A stretch of DNA of 64,000 nt from Corynebacterium freneyi. GTDB taxonomy: Bacteria; Actinomycetota; Actinomycetes; Mycobacteriales; Mycobacteriaceae. The DNA lies in NCBI RefSeq assembly GCF_030408835.1, contig NZ_CP047357.1, positions 1,798,001 through 1,862,000 of the forward strand. The letters run 5' to 3'. The notes under the pieces are model-generated. The model was not told the DNA's origin. It was given only the letters and a program-made list of their open reading frames with translations, and did no database searches. Positions 1 through 9,616 of this stretch are shown here, one piece after another (the stretch's first letter is position 1; the number at the start of each line of letters is the position of its first letter). Made by a program: the position numbers and the translations under genes.

Positions 1-407
1 CCCATGTTCTTGGCCAGCAGCACCTGGCCGAGCACGTTGTTGATCTTGTGGCTGCCCGTGTGGTTGAGATCCTCGCGCTTGAGCCACACCTGCGCGCCGA
101 TCATCTCGCCGAACTTGGCCGCCGGGTACAGCGGCGACGGGCGGCCGGTGTAATCGCGCTGCAGGCGATCGAGCTCGGCCAGGAAGGCCTCGTCGGCCCG
201 GGCCTTGGCGTAGCCCTCCGTGACTTCGCCGATGATGGACATCAGGGCCTCGGGGATGTAGGTGCCGCCCCACTGGCCCCAGTGGCCCAGCTCATCGGGC
301 TCATGGTCGGTGGTCCGGGAAATGACCTCGCCCACCGTGGGCAGACGGCCGCCGGCGACGTCCTGTTTCTTGAAATCCTGATCGTTCACCCGACCATTGT
401 GACGCAT
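1..407 (-). CDS. trpB: Tryptophan synthase beta chain, N-terminal part
   Basis: The gene runs off the left edge, so only about the first 135 codons are present. It encodes the PLP subunit that joins indole to serine in the last step of tryptophan synthesis. The reverse strand reads GRLPTVGEV near the N terminus, then GHWGQWGGTYIPEAL, and ends in the PLP-lysine region LKREDLNHTGSHKINNV. The internal lysine of HTGSHK is the cofactor lysine of the family. The start could be ATG at 407, with a GGGGT stretch upstream, or GTG at 389, which gives MNDQDFKKQDV. It follows trpC by about 40-60 bases in the same direction, so it is the distal part of a trpE-trpC-trpB operon. trpA is expected just outside the window. 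Confidence 0.95.
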   Translation of the reverse strand, partial: MRHNGRVNDQDFKKQDVAGGRLPTVGEVISRTTDHEPDELGHWGQWGGTYIPEALMSIIGEVTEGYAKARADEAFLAELDRLQRDYTGRPSPLYPAAKFGEMIGAQVWLKREDLNHTGSHKINNVLGQVLLAKNM

Positions 408-449
408 CGGACCCCGATGCGCGGGCACCGGGGTCCGGCCGGGTCGTCG

Positions 450-1259
450 CTACGCGCGCGAGGCGGGGTGCTGCCCGGCGGCGACGAGACGGCGGCAGGC
501 CTCGCCCGGATCGCCGGCGGTGACCAGGCCCTCGCCGACGAGCACGCAGTCGGCGCCCTGGTCGGCGTAGGCCCGCAGGTCCTCCGGCCCCTTGACGCCC
601 GACTCGGCGACCTTGACCACGGAATCCGGCAGCATCGGGCCCAGCTGCCCGTAGACGCCCATGTCGACGTCGAGGGTCTTGAGGTTGCGGGCGTTGATGC
701 CCAGGATCTTCGCGCCGGCGGCGAGCGCACGGTCGACTTCTTCGGCGGTGTGCGCCTCGACCAGCGCGTTCATGCCCAGCGACTCGGTGCGGTCGAGCAG
801 CGATTCCAGGGCCGGCTGGTCCAGCGCGGAGCACATCAGCAGCACCAGGTCGGCGCCGTGGGCGCGGGCCTCGTGGACCTGGTACGGCGTGACGATGAAG
901 TCCTTGCGCAGCACCGGGATGTCCACTGCCGCGCGCACGGCGTCGAGGTCGGCCAGCGATCCGCGGAAACGGCGCTCCTCGGTGAGGCAGGAGATGACGG
1001 CGGCGCCGTTGTCGGCGTACTGCTTGGCCAGCACTGCGGGCTCGGGGATGTCGGCCAGTTCGCCCTTCGACGGGGAGGCGCGCTTGACCTCCGCGATGAC
1101 CTGCACGCCCGGGCGCGACAGCGCTGCGACGGCGTCGAGGGCCGGCGGGGCGTCGAGCGAGCGGGCCTTGATCTCCTCGTAGGGAACCTTCGCCTCGCGG
1201 GCGGCCAAATCCTCGCGCACGCCGGCGATGATGTCGTCGAGAACCGTTGCCATGGTCAA
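450..1259 (-). CDS. trpC: Indole-3-glycerol phosphate synthase
   Basis: This TIM-barrel enzyme closes the indole ring from CdRP in tryptophan synthesis. The 269-residue length is normal for a monofunctional TrpC; there is no fused TrpF. Diagnostic stretches are [13 protein letters not shown] (about residues 54-66), which carries the catalytic lysine and phosphate-binding SPSKG, then [11 protein letters not shown] with the second catalytic Lys-Asp, INARNLKTL and [12 protein letters not shown]. The start may be either of two ATG codons two residues apart (MTM). It lies between the trp-associated membrane protein and trpB, all on the minus strand. A 130-base gap before it is larger than elsewhere in the operon. 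Confidence 0.97.
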   Translation of the reverse strand: MTMATVLDDIIAGVREDLAAREAKVPYEEIKARSLDAPPALDAVAALSRPGVQVIAEVKRASPSKGELADIPEPAVLAKQYADNGAAVISCLTEERRFRGSLADLDAVRAAVDIPVLRKDFIVTPYQVHEARAHGADLVLLMCSALDQPALESLLDRTESLGMNALVEAHTAEEVDRALAAGAKILGINARNLKTLDVDMGVYGQLGPMLPDSVVKVAESGVKGPEDLRAYADQGADCVLVGEGLVTAGDPGEACRRLVAAGQHPASRA

Positions 1260-1391
1260 TCCCTTCGTCTCGGTCCCGTGGCGGGCGGTGCCGCGGGTCC
1301 GCTGAAGTCGGTTGCATCCGCAGTCGAATCCGCGGAATCGTTTGCGGATGAATGTTATCTGTCGGTGCCGCGGGCGTCGGGCCCGGGGTCG

Positions 1392-2150
1392 TCAATCGCG
1401 CGCGGCGTCCCCGTTCCCGCTCGTCGCGTCCCCATCGGTCGGGTCCACGTCCGTCGGGTCCACGTCGGCCGCCTCCGCGTCCACCTCATCCATGTCGGTG
1501 GGGTCCACGCCCGCGTCGAGCGCGTCCCACAGGACGCGGCCCGACTCGGGCTCGTGGGACAGGTCCTCGCGGACTCGTTCGCGGCGGACCTCCGGGGTTT
1601 CGTACGCGCCGGAGCGTCGCTTTGCGACGTGTCCGCCGGGACGCACCAGCAGCAGCACGCCGCCGAGCACTCCCAGGGCTGCGGCGATGATGGACAGGAT
1701 GGGCCCCAGGTTGTGGATCTGCAGGTCCTGGATCTGCGCCCAGTCCGACACCGTCACCGGCGCGTTGGCCCGTTGGGTCGCCGCACCGGACGACAGCAGG
1801 TCCAGCGCCCGTTCGGGGTCGGCGCCGGCGGTGAGCAGCTGCAGCGGCGACCACGCGGCCGCGGCGGCGATGACGGCGGCCAGGCCGCCGACGATGCGCC
1901 GGCCGATGCCGCCCATGATCAGCGTCGCGGCGACGGCGGCGGCCAGGGCCAGTGCCAGCGCGGTGGACTCCGGCGCCCACGTCGCGCCGACGAGGTCGTT
2001 GACCGCCTCGCCCGACTTGTCGTCGAACGTGGTCACCGTCAGCCATGCCGCGCGTCCGGCCAGCCACAGGCCCGCCGCCGACGCGAGCGTCAGCAGCAGC
2101 GCGATGCCGGGACGGCGATCGGACTTCTTCTCGGCGGACTTATCGGTCAT
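1392..2150 (-). CDS. Trp operon-associated membrane protein (TIGR02234 type)
   Basis: This 252-residue protein has four hydrophobic segments (roughly residues 15-36, 64-82, 86-107 and 150-171) and a polar C-terminal tail rich in Asp, Glu and Thr. The tail contains a short VDPTD repeat. Actinobacteria commonly carry a membrane protein of this kind between trpE and trpC, named Trp_oprn_chp; its function is not established. The start overlaps the end of trpE by 11 bases, which indicates translational coupling and co-expression with tryptophan synthesis. Assignment rests on position, topology and length. Confidence 0.85.
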   Translation of the reverse strand: MTDKSAEKKSDRRPGIALLLTLASAAGLWLAGRAAWLTVTTFDDKSGEAVNDLVGATWAPESTALALALAAAVAATLIMGGIGRRIVGGLAAVIAAAAAWSPLQLLTAGADPERALDLLSSGAATQRANAPVTVSDWAQIQDLQIHNLGPILSIIAAALGVLGGVLLLVRPGGHVAKRRSGAYETPEVRRERVREDLSHEPESGRVLWDALDAGVDPTDMDEVDAEAADVDPTDVDPTDGDATSGNGDAARD

Positions 2151-3723
2151 CGGATCCCCCGTTTCCCGTGGCGTCGCGGATGGTCTCGGCGGCGGCGACG
2201 GCGCGCAGCACGGCCGCGGCCTTGTTCCGGGTCTCGGCGTCTTCGGCCTCCGGGTCGGAGTCGGCGACGATGCCGCCGCCGGCTTGCACGTACACCGTGC
2301 CGTCCTTGATCAGGCCGCTGCGGATGGTGATGGCCTGGTCGGTGTTGCCCCTGAAATCGAAGTAGCCGACCGTACCGCCGTACACGCCGCGGCGGGTGTC
2401 CTCCAGCCGGTCGATGATGGCCAGCGCGCTCGGCTTCGGAGCCCCCGACAGCGTGCCCGCCGGGAACGTCGCCGCGAAAGCGTCGACGGCCGTGGCATCG
2501 TCGGCCAGCGTGCCCGTGACGGTGGACACCAAGTGCATGACGTGCGAGTACCGCTCGATGTGACGGAAGTCGTGGACCTTCACCGTGCCCGGCTCGCACA
2601 CGCGGCCGAGATCGTTGCGGCCCAGGTCGACGAGCATGAGATGCTCGCTGTTTTCCTTCTCGTCGGCCAGCAGCTCCTTTTCCAGCAGGATGTCCGCCTC
2701 GACGTCGTCGCCGCGCGGGCGAGTGCCGGCGATCGGATTGGTGACCACGCGGCGCCCCTTCACCTGCACCAGCGACTCCGGCGAGGAACCCACGATCTGG
2801 AAGGCCGTCTCCGACATCGACTCGTCGGGCACGTTGATCAGGAACATGTACGGGCTGGGGTTGGTCATCCGCAGCATGCGGTAGATCTCCAGCGCGGTGG
2901 CGTCGGTGTCCATCTCGAAGCGCTGCGAAAGCACGATCTGGAACGCGTCGCCGGCGCGGATGTGCTCCTTGCACGTCTCGATGCGCCGCATGTGTTCCTC
3001 GGGCGTGCGCTGGCGACGCACCTCCGGTTCCGGCAACTCCACCACCGCCGGCGGCGTCGACAGCGGTGCGGCGAGCTTGGCCAGCATCGCGTCGATGCGG
3101 GACACGGCATCGTCGTAGGCGGCGTCGACGCGCTCATCGGAGCCGTCCCAGTTGATCTGGTTGGCCACCAGCCACATCACGCCCTCGTGGTGATCGACGA
3201 CGGCGAGGTCCTCGACCAGCAGCTGCACCATCTCCGGCACGTCGAGATCATCGACGCACGTGTCGGGCAGCTTGCGCTCGATGAAACGGATGATGTCGTG
3301 TCCGAAATAGCCCATCAGGCCGGAAGTGAACGGCGGCACCGAACCGGCCGCCACGGCGGCGTCGTCAAGCGGAAGCTCGCTGTGCAGCAGCCGCAGGGTC
3401 TCGCGCAGCGCGACGAGCGGATCGCCGCCCTCGGGCGCGCCCTTCGGAGCCGTTCCGATCCACCGGGCCTCACCATCGACGACGGTCAGCGCCGTGCGCG
3501 AACCACAACCGATCATCGACCAGCGCGACCACGACTGCCCCACGTCCGACGACTCCAGCAGGAACGTGCCGGGGCGGTCGGCGGCGAGCTTGCGGTAGGC
3601 GGACAGGGCGGTTTCGCCGTCGGCCAGCACCCGCTTGATCACCGGCACCACGCGGTGGTCCCGCGCCAGGACGCGGAAGCGCTCCCGGGAGGTCATCGAA
3701 GTTCGCGTCGAGGTTCGCGTCAT
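2140..3723 (-). CDS. trpE: Anthranilate synthase component I
   Basis: The enzyme converts chorismate and ammonia or glutamine to anthranilate, the first committed step to tryptophan. The N-terminal domain carries the LLES motif (residues 55-58), known in TrpE proteins for tryptophan feedback inhibition. The C-terminal chorismate-binding domain has [48 protein letters not shown] and [15 protein letters not shown]. Length 527 is normal. ATG at 3723 and ATG at 3696 (MTSRERF) are both possible starts. No trpG or trpD lies beside it, so the glutaminase subunit must be encoded elsewhere. Only about 90 bases separate it from hisI, so there is little room for a long attenuator leader. Confidence 0.97.
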   Translation of the reverse strand: MTRTSTRTSMTSRERFRVLARDHRVVPVIKRVLADGETALSAYRKLAADRPGTFLLESSDVGQSWSRWSMIGCGSRTALTVVDGEARWIGTAPKGAPEGGDPLVALRETLRLLHSELPLDDAAVAAGSVPPFTSGLMGYFGHDIIRFIERKLPDTCVDDLDVPEMVQLLVEDLAVVDHHEGVMWLVANQINWDGSDERVDAAYDDAVSRIDAMLAKLAAPLSTPPAVVELPEPEVRRQRTPEEHMRRIETCKEHIRAGDAFQIVLSQRFEMDTDATALEIYRMLRMTNPSPYMFLINVPDESMSETAFQIVGSSPESLVQVKGRRVVTNPIAGTRPRGDDVEADILLEKELLADEKENSEHLMLVDLGRNDLGRVCEPGTVKVHDFRHIERYSHVMHLVSTVTGTLADDATAVDAFAATFPAGTLSGAPKPSALAIIDRLEDTRRGVYGGTVGYFDFRGNTDQAITIRSGLIKDGTVYVQAGGGIVADSDPEAEDAETRNKAAAVLRAVAAAETIRDATGNGGSDDR

Positions 3724-3815
3724 GGGTCACATCATGCCAAACGGCGACGGCCCGGACGGGACTCGGGCCGGTCCCCGACGGCGCCGCCCGGTCGACGGTC
3801 CCGGAATCGGCCCGA

Positions 3816-4220
3816 CTAGATCAGCGGATCGACGTCGAAGCAGGAATGCGCGCCCGTGTGGCAGGCCGCGCCGGTCTGCTCGACGGTGACCAGGACCGTG
3901 TCGTGGTCACAGTCCAGGGCGACGTGGAGGACCTTCTGGAAATGCCCCGACGTCATGCCCTTGATCCAGTACTCGCCGCGCGACCGCGACCAGTACGTGC
4001 CGCGGCGGGTGCCCAGCGTGTACGCCAGCGCATGGTCGTCCATCCAGGCCAGCATGAGCACCTCGCCGGTGCCGGCCTCCTGCACGATCGCGGGCACCAG
4101 GCCGACGTCGTTGCGCTTGAGGCGGGCGGCCAGGTCGGGGGCCAGATCCCACGTGGACGGGTCGTCGGGGTTTCGCGTGCCGACGGTCAACGTCGGCCCG
4201 TTCACCGCATCCGCGCTCAT
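3816..4220 (-). CDS. hisI: Phosphoribosyl-AMP cyclohydrolase
   Basis: It catalyses the third step of histidine synthesis, opening the adenine ring of PR-AMP. The protein is 134 residues and monofunctional, with no HisE domain fused. It shows [20 protein letters not shown] near the N terminus, [14 protein letters not shown] in the middle, and the metal-binding region LDCDHD and [10 protein letters not shown] at the end, where the cysteines and aspartates bind zinc and magnesium. The ATG at 4220 overlaps the hisF stop in an ATGA arrangement, so the two genes are translationally coupled. Confidence 0.97.
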   Translation of the reverse strand: MSADAVNGPTLTVGTRNPDDPSTWDLAPDLAARLKRNDVGLVPAIVQEAGTGEVLMLAWMDDHALAYTLGTRRGTYWSRSRGEYWIKGMTSGHFQKVLHVALDCDHDTVLVTVEQTGAACHTGAHSCFDVDPLI

Positions 4221-4993
4221 CGACGGACCTCGATGCCGGCGTCGGCCATGGCGTCCTTGACCTCGCGGATCGAAACCTCGCCGAAGTGGAAGATCGACGC
4301 GGCCAGCACCGCGTCGGCGCCGGCGTCGACGGCCGGAGGGAAGTGCTCGGCCGCGCCCGCGCCACCGGAGGCGATGATCGGCACGTCGACGGCGGCGCGA
4401 ACCTTGCGCAGCAGCTCCAGATCGAAGCCATCCTTCGTGCCGTCGCCGTCCATGGAGTTGAGCAGGATCTCGCCCACGCCGAGCTCCTCGCCGCGACGGG
4501 CCCACTCGACGGCGTCGATGCCCGCGGACTTCGAGCCGCCGTGAGTGGTCACCTCGAAACCGGAGGGCTGGGGCTGTCCTCCCTCGGGCACGCGGCGGGC
4601 GTCGACGGACAGGACGATGCACTGGGCGCCGAAACGCTGCGACAGCTCGCGAAGCAGCTCCGGACGGGCGATGGCGGAGGTGTTGACGCTGACCTTGTCC
4701 GCCCCCGCCCGCAGCAGCTGGTCGACGTCCTCGACGCTGCGGACGCCGCCGCCGACGGTCAGCGGAATGAAAACCTGCTCGGCGGTGCGGCGCACGACGT
4801 CGAGCATGGTGCCGCGACCGTCCTTCGAGGCGGTGACGTCGAGGAAGGTCAGCTCGTCGGCGCCCTCCTCGTTGTAGCGGCGCGCCAGTTCGACCGGGTC
4901 GCCGGCGTCACGGAGGTTTTCGAAGTTGACGCCCTTGACCACGCGGCCGTCGTTGACGTCCAGGCAGGGGATGACGCGGATCGCGACGGACAT
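4217..4993 (-). CDS. hisF: Imidazole glycerol phosphate synthase, cyclase subunit
   Basis: HisF pairs with HisH to make imidazole-glycerol phosphate and AICAR. The 258-residue TIM barrel starts with [18 protein letters not shown], containing the catalytic Asp, and carries [30 protein letters not shown] and [14 protein letters not shown]. The start at 4993 is chosen because AGGAGAA stands five bases upstream and the protein then begins [12 protein letters not shown], as in the family. An in-frame upstream extension lacks family features. It is coupled to hisI by a 4-base overlap. Confidence 0.97.
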   Translation of the reverse strand: MSVAIRVIPCLDVNDGRVVKGVNFENLRDAGDPVELARRYNEEGADELTFLDVTASKDGRGTMLDVVRRTAEQVFIPLTVGGGVRSVEDVDQLLRAGADKVSVNTSAIARPELLRELSQRFGAQCIVLSVDARRVPEGGQPQPSGFEVTTHGGSKSAGIDAVEWARRGEELGVGEILLNSMDGDGTKDGFDLELLRKVRAAVDVPIIASGGAGAAEHFPPAVDAGADAVLAASIFHFGEVSIREVKDAMADAGIEVRR

Positions 4994-5045
4994 GGGGTTC
5001 TCCTCTTGGTAGTGGTGATTCTGCTGGTGCGGACGTGAGCTTGGC

Positions 5046-5864
5046 TCAGGCCCGGAAGTCGGTGGGCGGCAGCAGGCCGCGGATGATGTGGAGCAGGCCC
5101 GCATGGACCTCCTCCGTGCCGGCGAGAACGCCGACGGAGCCGACGCGCCACGGCTCGCCGGTCAGGTCGGTGACCACGCCGCCGGCTTCGCGGATGAGCA
5201 GCACACCCGCGGCGTTGTCCCACACGTGCGGGGAAAAGGTCACCGTTCCGCCGAAGGACCCGGCGGCGGTGGCGGCCAGATCGACGCCGACGGATCCGGA
5301 GATGCGGATCGTCGGATAGCGGTCCCCCACCGCCGACAGCAGCAGCTGCCGCCAGTCGCGGGGGAAGGTGCCGTCGTGGCGGGCGATGACGGAACCGAAG
5401 GCGATGGACACGGGACGGCCGGACTTGGGGTCCATGTGGACCTCGCGGCCGTTGACGCGGGTGCCGCCGCCCAGTGTCGCGGTGACACGGCGGCCCAGCA
5501 GCGGCATCGACGCCAGCGCCACGATGGGTTCGCCCTTGTGCACCAGCGCCACGAGAATCGCGCACATGGGGAAACCCGCCGCATAGTTGGTGGTGCCGTC
5601 GATGGGATCGACGACCCACACGGTGTCGGGGGTCGGCCCGTCGTCGCCCACGCCGTACTCCTCGCCGTGCACGGGGAACCCGGTGAAGTGCAGGAGCAGC
5701 TCGCGAAGACGACGCTCGATGGCCAGGTCGATTTCCGTGGCGAAGTCGCCGCGGGCCTTGGTCACCAGAGGGTCGGCGCCGAGGTTGACGGTGAAGAGGT
5801 CCTCGACCTCGTCGACCGCCGCCTCCGCCATCGCCAGCAGGGCCCGGGGTTCCAGATCCGCCAT
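5046..5864 (-). CDS. impA: Inositol monophosphatase-family phosphatase (ImpA-like)
   Basis: This is a metal-dependent sugar/inositol phosphatase of the IMPase fold, 272 residues. The metal ligands are visible in [18 protein letters not shown] and [14 protein letters not shown], the three classical motifs. The gene sits between hisA and hisF; a gene of this family in the same place is called impA in C. glutamicum. The histidinol-phosphate phosphatase HisN belongs to the same superfamily, so the location suggests that activity, but in C. glutamicum HisN is, as I recall, encoded elsewhere. The substrate therefore remains open between inositol phosphate and histidinol phosphate. Confidence 0.88.
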   Translation of the reverse strand: MADLEPRALLAMAEAAVDEVEDLFTVNLGADPLVTKARGDFATEIDLAIERRLRELLLHFTGFPVHGEEYGVGDDGPTPDTVWVVDPIDGTTNYAAGFPMCAILVALVHKGEPIVALASMPLLGRRVTATLGGGTRVNGREVHMDPKSGRPVSIAFGSVIARHDGTFPRDWRQLLLSAVGDRYPTIRISGSVGVDLAATAAGSFGGTVTFSPHVWDNAAGVLLIREAGGVVTDLTGEPWRVGSVGVLAGTEEVHAGLLHIIRGLLPPTDFRA

Positions 5865-5940
5865 GGTCGAGTGACCTTTCCGCGTTGGTGAGCGCTGGTC
5901 GTTGGTTGGCGCTGGTCGCGCCGATGTGCGTGGGCCGACG

Positions 5941-6675
5941 CTAGGAGCGCGCCACCGCCAGGGCCTCCTCCAGCGTGAACCGGCCGGCGTAGAGCGCCTT
6001 GCCGATGATCGCGGAGTCGACGCCCTCGGACACGAGGGTCTTGATGGCCTCGACGTCGGCCAGGGAGCTCACTCCGCCGGACGCGACGATCGGGGCGTCG
6101 GTCGCCGCGGCGACGTCGCGAAGCAGATCCAGGTTCGGTCCGGCCAGGGTGCCGTCCTTGGACACGTCGGTGACCACGAAACGGCTGCAACCCTCGGAGT
6201 CGAGACGCTCGAGCACCTCCCACAGGTCGCCGCCGTCGGAAACCCAACCGCGGCCGCGCAGGCGCCACTCGCCCTCGATCTGGCGGACGTCCAGGCCGAT
6301 GGCGACGCGATCGCCGTAGCTGCCGATGATCTCCTTGCACCACTCCGGATTCTCCAGGGCGGCGGTGCCGATGTTGACGCGACGGCAGCCGGTGGCCAGC
6401 GCCGCCTCGAGTGACTCGGTGTCGCGGATGCCGCCGGACAGCTCGACGTCGATGTCGAGCTTGCCGACGACGTCCTTGAGCAGCTCGTAGTTCGAGCCAC
6501 GCCCGAAGGCGGCGTCGAGGTCGACGAGGTGAATCCACTCCGCACCGGCGTTCTGCCAGTTCATGGCGGCGTCGAGCGGCGCACCGTAGTGCGTCTCGGA
6601 ACCCGCGGCACCCTGGACCAGGCGGACGGCCTGTCCATCGGCGACGTCAACGGCGGGCAGGAGGGTCAAGGTCAT
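5941..6675 (-). CDS. hisA: ProFAR isomerase HisA
   Basis: HisA opens the ribose ring of ProFAR, the fourth histidine step. The 244-residue barrel has [18 protein letters not shown] at the N terminus, with the catalytic Asp of DVADG, then [41 protein letters not shown] (second catalytic Asp) and [14 protein letters not shown]. In some actinobacteria the same protein (PriA) also does the TrpF reaction. No trpF is seen in the visible part of the trp operon, so dual function is possible but not shown. It lies between hisH and impA. Confidence 0.95.
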   Translation of the reverse strand: MTLTLLPAVDVADGQAVRLVQGAAGSETHYGAPLDAAMNWQNAGAEWIHLVDLDAAFGRGSNYELLKDVVGKLDIDVELSGGIRDTESLEAALATGCRRVNIGTAALENPEWCKEIIGSYGDRVAIGLDVRQIEGEWRLRGRGWVSDGGDLWEVLERLDSEGCSRFVVTDVSKDGTLAGPNLDLLRDVAAATDAPIVASGGVSSLADVEAIKTLVSEGVDSAIIGKALYAGRFTLEEALAVARS

Positions 6676-6827
6676 GGCGGTGTATCGCTCCCCGGGAGTC
6701 GGTGGTCATGTCGGCGTGCAACTCGGCGGGCGTCGTCGATGATCGGCGACGTCCGCCCGAAGTTCCGTTGTGAAGTATAGGCGAGCGCCCCGGCACGGTG
6801 ACCGGGGCCGGGCGGCGCGGCGCCGGG

Positions 6828-7502
6828 TCAGCGCAGAGTGTCGACCCAGTTGCGCAGCAGGGCCAGACCCGCGTCGCCGGACTTTTCGGGGTGGAACTGG
6901 GTGGCCCACAGCGGGCCGTTTTCCACTGCGGAGACGAAACGGTCGTTTTCGTGGGTGGTCCAGGTCACCAGCGGAGCGGCGATGCGGGAGTCGGCGTCGA
7001 GCTCCCAGCGGCGGGCGGCATAGGAGTGCACGAAGTAGAAGCGCTCGTCGTCGATGCCGCGGAACATCTCGCTGCCCCCGGGGACGTCGACGGTGTTCCA
7101 GCCCATGTGCGGCAGGATCGCGGCGTCGAGACGTTCGACGGTGCCGGGCCATTCGCCGCAGCCGGGCGTTCCGACGGCGCGCGCCGACGAGTCGACCTCG
7201 TCGGCGTGGATTCCCTCGGCGTACTCGACGCCGCGGTCGAAGAGCACCTGCATGCCCACGCAGATGCCGAACACGGGCCGACCGCCGGCCAGCCGGGAGC
7301 CGATGAGGCGCGGGCCCTGCACGCGGTGGAGGCCCTCCATGCAGGCGGCGTAGGCGCCGACGCCGGGGACGAGCAGCCCGTCGGCGTTCATGACGATGTC
7401 CGGTTCGGCGGTGACGACGACGTCCACGCCGGTGGAGGCCACGGCGCGCTCGGCGGAGCGCAGATTGCCGGAGCCGTAGTCGAGGATTGCGACGGTGGTC
7501 AT
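6828..7502 (-). CDS. hisH: Imidazole glycerol phosphate synthase, glutaminase subunit
   Basis: HisH supplies ammonia from glutamine to HisF. The class-I glutaminase triad is visible: the nucleophile Cys in [14 protein letters not shown], and His and Glu in [10 protein letters not shown]. The N terminus [12 protein letters not shown] and the [13 protein letters not shown] stretch are typical. The start at 7502 gives [12 protein letters not shown] and 224 residues; upstream in-frame codons are not family-like. It heads the hisH-hisA-impA-hisF-hisI run. Confidence 0.97.
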   Translation of the reverse strand: MTTVAILDYGSGNLRSAERAVASTGVDVVVTAEPDIVMNADGLLVPGVGAYAACMEGLHRVQGPRLIGSRLAGGRPVFGICVGMQVLFDRGVEYAEGIHADEVDSSARAVGTPGCGEWPGTVERLDAAILPHMGWNTVDVPGGSEMFRGIDDERFYFVHSYAARRWELDADSRIAAPLVTWTTHENDRFVSAVENGPLWATQFHPEKSGDAGLALLRNWVDTLR

Positions 7503-7595
7503 GGGGGAATCATAAATGGTCGTTTCGCCTCTCCCCCGCACCGCCCCGACGCGCTGCCGCCCCACCGGGAGGCACGACGCCTGAGAGATGCTAAG

Positions 7596-7623
7596 GTTAA
7601 CGGCAGGTTAACTTTCATTTAAC
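7596..7623 (+). promoter_or_regulatory. Three 6-bp repeats at 11-bp spacing (putative operator)
   Basis: GTTAAC at 7596-7601, GTTAAC at 7607-7612 and TTTAAC at 7618-7623 stand exactly 11 bases apart, about 100 bases before the phosphatase-like gene at 7721. Hexamers one helical turn apart on one face are typical of sites for OmpR/PhoB-type response regulators. No regulator is identified here. Confidence 0.5.
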
Positions 7624-7720
7624 TTCATGCCAATCTGTGCAGCTCGGCACCGCTTGAATCGCCCTCCGACGGGCACCGGGCGCGCAGAGAAGCACACGAC
7701 CTCCCGGGAAAGGGGCCCCG

Positions 7721-8359
7721 ATGACCAACCCGCTGCTCAACCGCCAGTTCGAGATCGTCCGCGAGGACATGCACCGCCTCTACGGATCGCTCCACACCGC
7801 CGACCACATTGACGCGCTCATGGACGCCACCATCGCCGAGCGCACCGCCGGAGCCACGGTCGACACCTTCCTCCCCGTCATCGTGGAGCGCATCGTGTCC
7901 GAGAAGCTGGAACAGCAGGCGGCCGACGCCGGCGTCGCCGACCCGAAGCCCCGCGAGGAAATCCTCTTCGTCTGCCAGCGCAACTCCGGCCGTTCCCAGC
8001 TCGCCACGGCCATCACCTCGTGGCTCGTCGGCGACCGGATCTTCGTCCGCACCGTGGGCCTGGAACCGGTCGGCGGCATCAACGAGACCGTTTTGAAGGT
8101 CCTCGCCGAGCGCGGCATCCCGGCCGATCACCTGCACCAGACGGAAATCGTCGCCCGCACCGTCCACCGCGCCGACGTGGTCGTGCTCCTGGGCGTCGAC
8201 GAGCGCCCCGACATTCCGGGCGACCGTTACGTCGAGTGGGACATCGCCGATCCGGAGAACGCCTCCATCGAGGAGGTCCGCGCCATCGCCGACGACGTCG
8301 AGCGCCATGTGCGCGCGCTGCTCGCCGACATGGGCTTCGACGAGGCCCTGTCCGCGTAA
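7721..8359 (+). CDS. Low-molecular-weight phosphatase / arsenate-reductase-like protein
   Basis: This 212-residue protein has two parts. Residues 1-75 look like the helical N-terminal domain found before some actinobacterial phosphatases. Residues 80-212 are a low-molecular-weight phosphatase fold: the CX5R loop CQRNSGRSQLA (Cys85, Arg91) and a late VEWDIADP with the general-acid Asp. The position after DVVVLLG, where arsenate reductases often have a second cysteine, is Val, so a thioredoxin-type ArsC cycle is unlikely. A mycothiol-linked arsenate reductase or a protein phosphatase remains possible. An AAAGGGG ribosome site precedes the ATG. It is the only plus-strand gene inside the his region, and repeat operators lie upstream. 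Confidence 0.8.
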   Translation: MTNPLLNRQFEIVREDMHRLYGSLHTADHIDALMDATIAERTAGATVDTFLPVIVERIVSEKLEQQAADAGVADPKPREEILFVCQRNSGRSQLATAITSWLVGDRIFVRTVGLEPVGGINETVLKVLAERGIPADHLHQTEIVARTVHRADVVVLLGVDERPDIPGDRYVEWDIADPENASIEEVRAIADDVERHVRALLADMGFDEALSA

Positions 8360-8404
8360 AACATTCCTGCGGGCGCACCACTTTACGACGGCGGCCCGAC
8401 GGGC

Positions 8405-9613
8405 TCACGCCCTGGTCCGCACATTCAGCGCCGGCGAACATGCGGCCGCCACGACGCCGAGCACCAGCAGCAGGCCCAACGCCCACTGCAGCCCGATTCC
8501 GGTCGCCGCGACGCCGATGGCGGGGCTGGTGACCAGGAATCCCATGCGCATCATCCACCCGACGAGAGTGACGCCGGCGCCGTCGGACACCCCGGGCAGC
8601 GCGGCCGCCGCCGCGAACGCGGAGGGCACCAGCGTGGCGCAGCCGAATCCGGCCAACGCGAACCCGCCGAGGAGAACCACCGGGGACGACGCCGCACCGC
8701 CGACGAGGACGAGCACGCCGCCGACCGCGATGAGCACGCCACCGGCACCGGCGACCCGTGCCCGACCGCAACGGTCGATGAACGCGTCGCCGAGGAACCG
8801 GCCCAGCGTCTGCGACGACAGGAACGCCGCGTAGGCGATGCCGGCCGATGCGGCGGCGAGTCCGGTCAGCTCGTGGGCCGCCAAGCCTCCCCAGTTCTGG
8901 CCGAGGTCCTCCACCGCCGTGCCCGCCGTCGCCACCGCGGCCAACGGCAGCACCGCCAGCAACGCCGATCGCAGCGCCGACGGCTTCGGCGCGGAATCGG
9001 TTGTGGCGGCGTCGGCATCCGGGTGGGCGTCGTCAAGCAACTCCCGCGGCAGCGGCGCGGCGCGGTCCCCCACCAGCCACGCGCCGAGGGACGCCATGGC
9101 CAGGCACACCGCCGACGACACCGCCAGATGCACCCCGACGTCGTTGCCGGACATCGCCGACCAGGTGGCGATGGCGCCTCCCGACGCGGCGCCGAGGCTC
9201 CAGAACGCGTGCAGCCGGGAGATGATCGACTTGCCCGCCCGATCCTGGACGCGCGTGCCGGCGACGTTCTGGCCCACGTCGGCGGTGGCGTCGACGATGC
9301 CGAACCCGAACAGCAACACCGCCAGGGCGAGGCCGCCGGAGATCTGCCCGATCAGGGTCATCAGCACCGCCATGATCAGCGTGCCGCCGACCGAAGCGAA
9401 CAGCGGGCCGCGCCACGACACGACCCGCGCGGGAAGCGCCGACGACACCAGCGAGCCCACCGGCATGGCGGCGACGATGAACCCGAACTGCAGGTCCGTC
9501 AGGCCCCATTCCTCGACCAGCGTCGGGTACCACGGAAGCAGCGAGGCGAAGATCGCGCCATTCGACGAGAACATCAGCGACGTGCCGGCGAAGCCCCGGC
9601 TCATCACGGCCAC
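8405..9613 (-). CDS. MFS transporter, second of a tandem pair
   Basis: A 402-residue integral membrane protein with about 12 hydrophobic segments and a polar loop in the middle (around residues 185-210), the usual 6+6 major facilitator layout. An arginine-containing loop such as GRFLGDAFIDRCGR lies between helices of the second half. It starts four bases after the stop of the other MFS gene and is surely co-transcribed with it. The two are not obvious duplicates in sequence. Substrate is unknown; the location in the his cluster suggests an amino acid or related metabolite. Start at either of two ATGs (MAVM). Confidence 0.85.
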   Translation of the reverse strand: MAVMSRGFAGTSLMFSSNGAIFASLLPWYPTLVEEWGLTDLQFGFIVAAMPVGSLVSSALPARVVSWRGPLFASVGGTLIMAVLMTLIGQISGGLALAVLLFGFGIVDATADVGQNVAGTRVQDRAGKSIISRLHAFWSLGAASGGAIATWSAMSGNDVGVHLAVSSAVCLAMASLGAWLVGDRAAPLPRELLDDAHPDADAATTDSAPKPSALRSALLAVLPLAAVATAGTAVEDLGQNWGGLAAHELTGLAAASAGIAYAAFLSSQTLGRFLGDAFIDRCGRARVAGAGGVLIAVGGVLVLVGGAASSPVVLLGGFALAGFGCATLVPSAFAAAAALPGVSDGAGVTLVGWMMRMGFLVTSPAIGVAATGIGLQWALGLLLVLGVVAAACSPALNVRTRA

Positions 9614-9616
9614 GGG

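Noticed and set aside
48..2309. Very long open frames on the strand opposite trp, his, nad and dnaE genes
   Set aside because: They mirror the codon structure of well-identified genes on the other strand; high GC content makes stop codons rare. Their composition (Arg, Gly, Ala, His rich) lacks any domain.
3724..3815. Tryptophan attenuator before trpE
   Set aside because: Only about 90 bases lie between hisI and trpE on this strand, and no short leader peptide with tandem Trp codons was seen.
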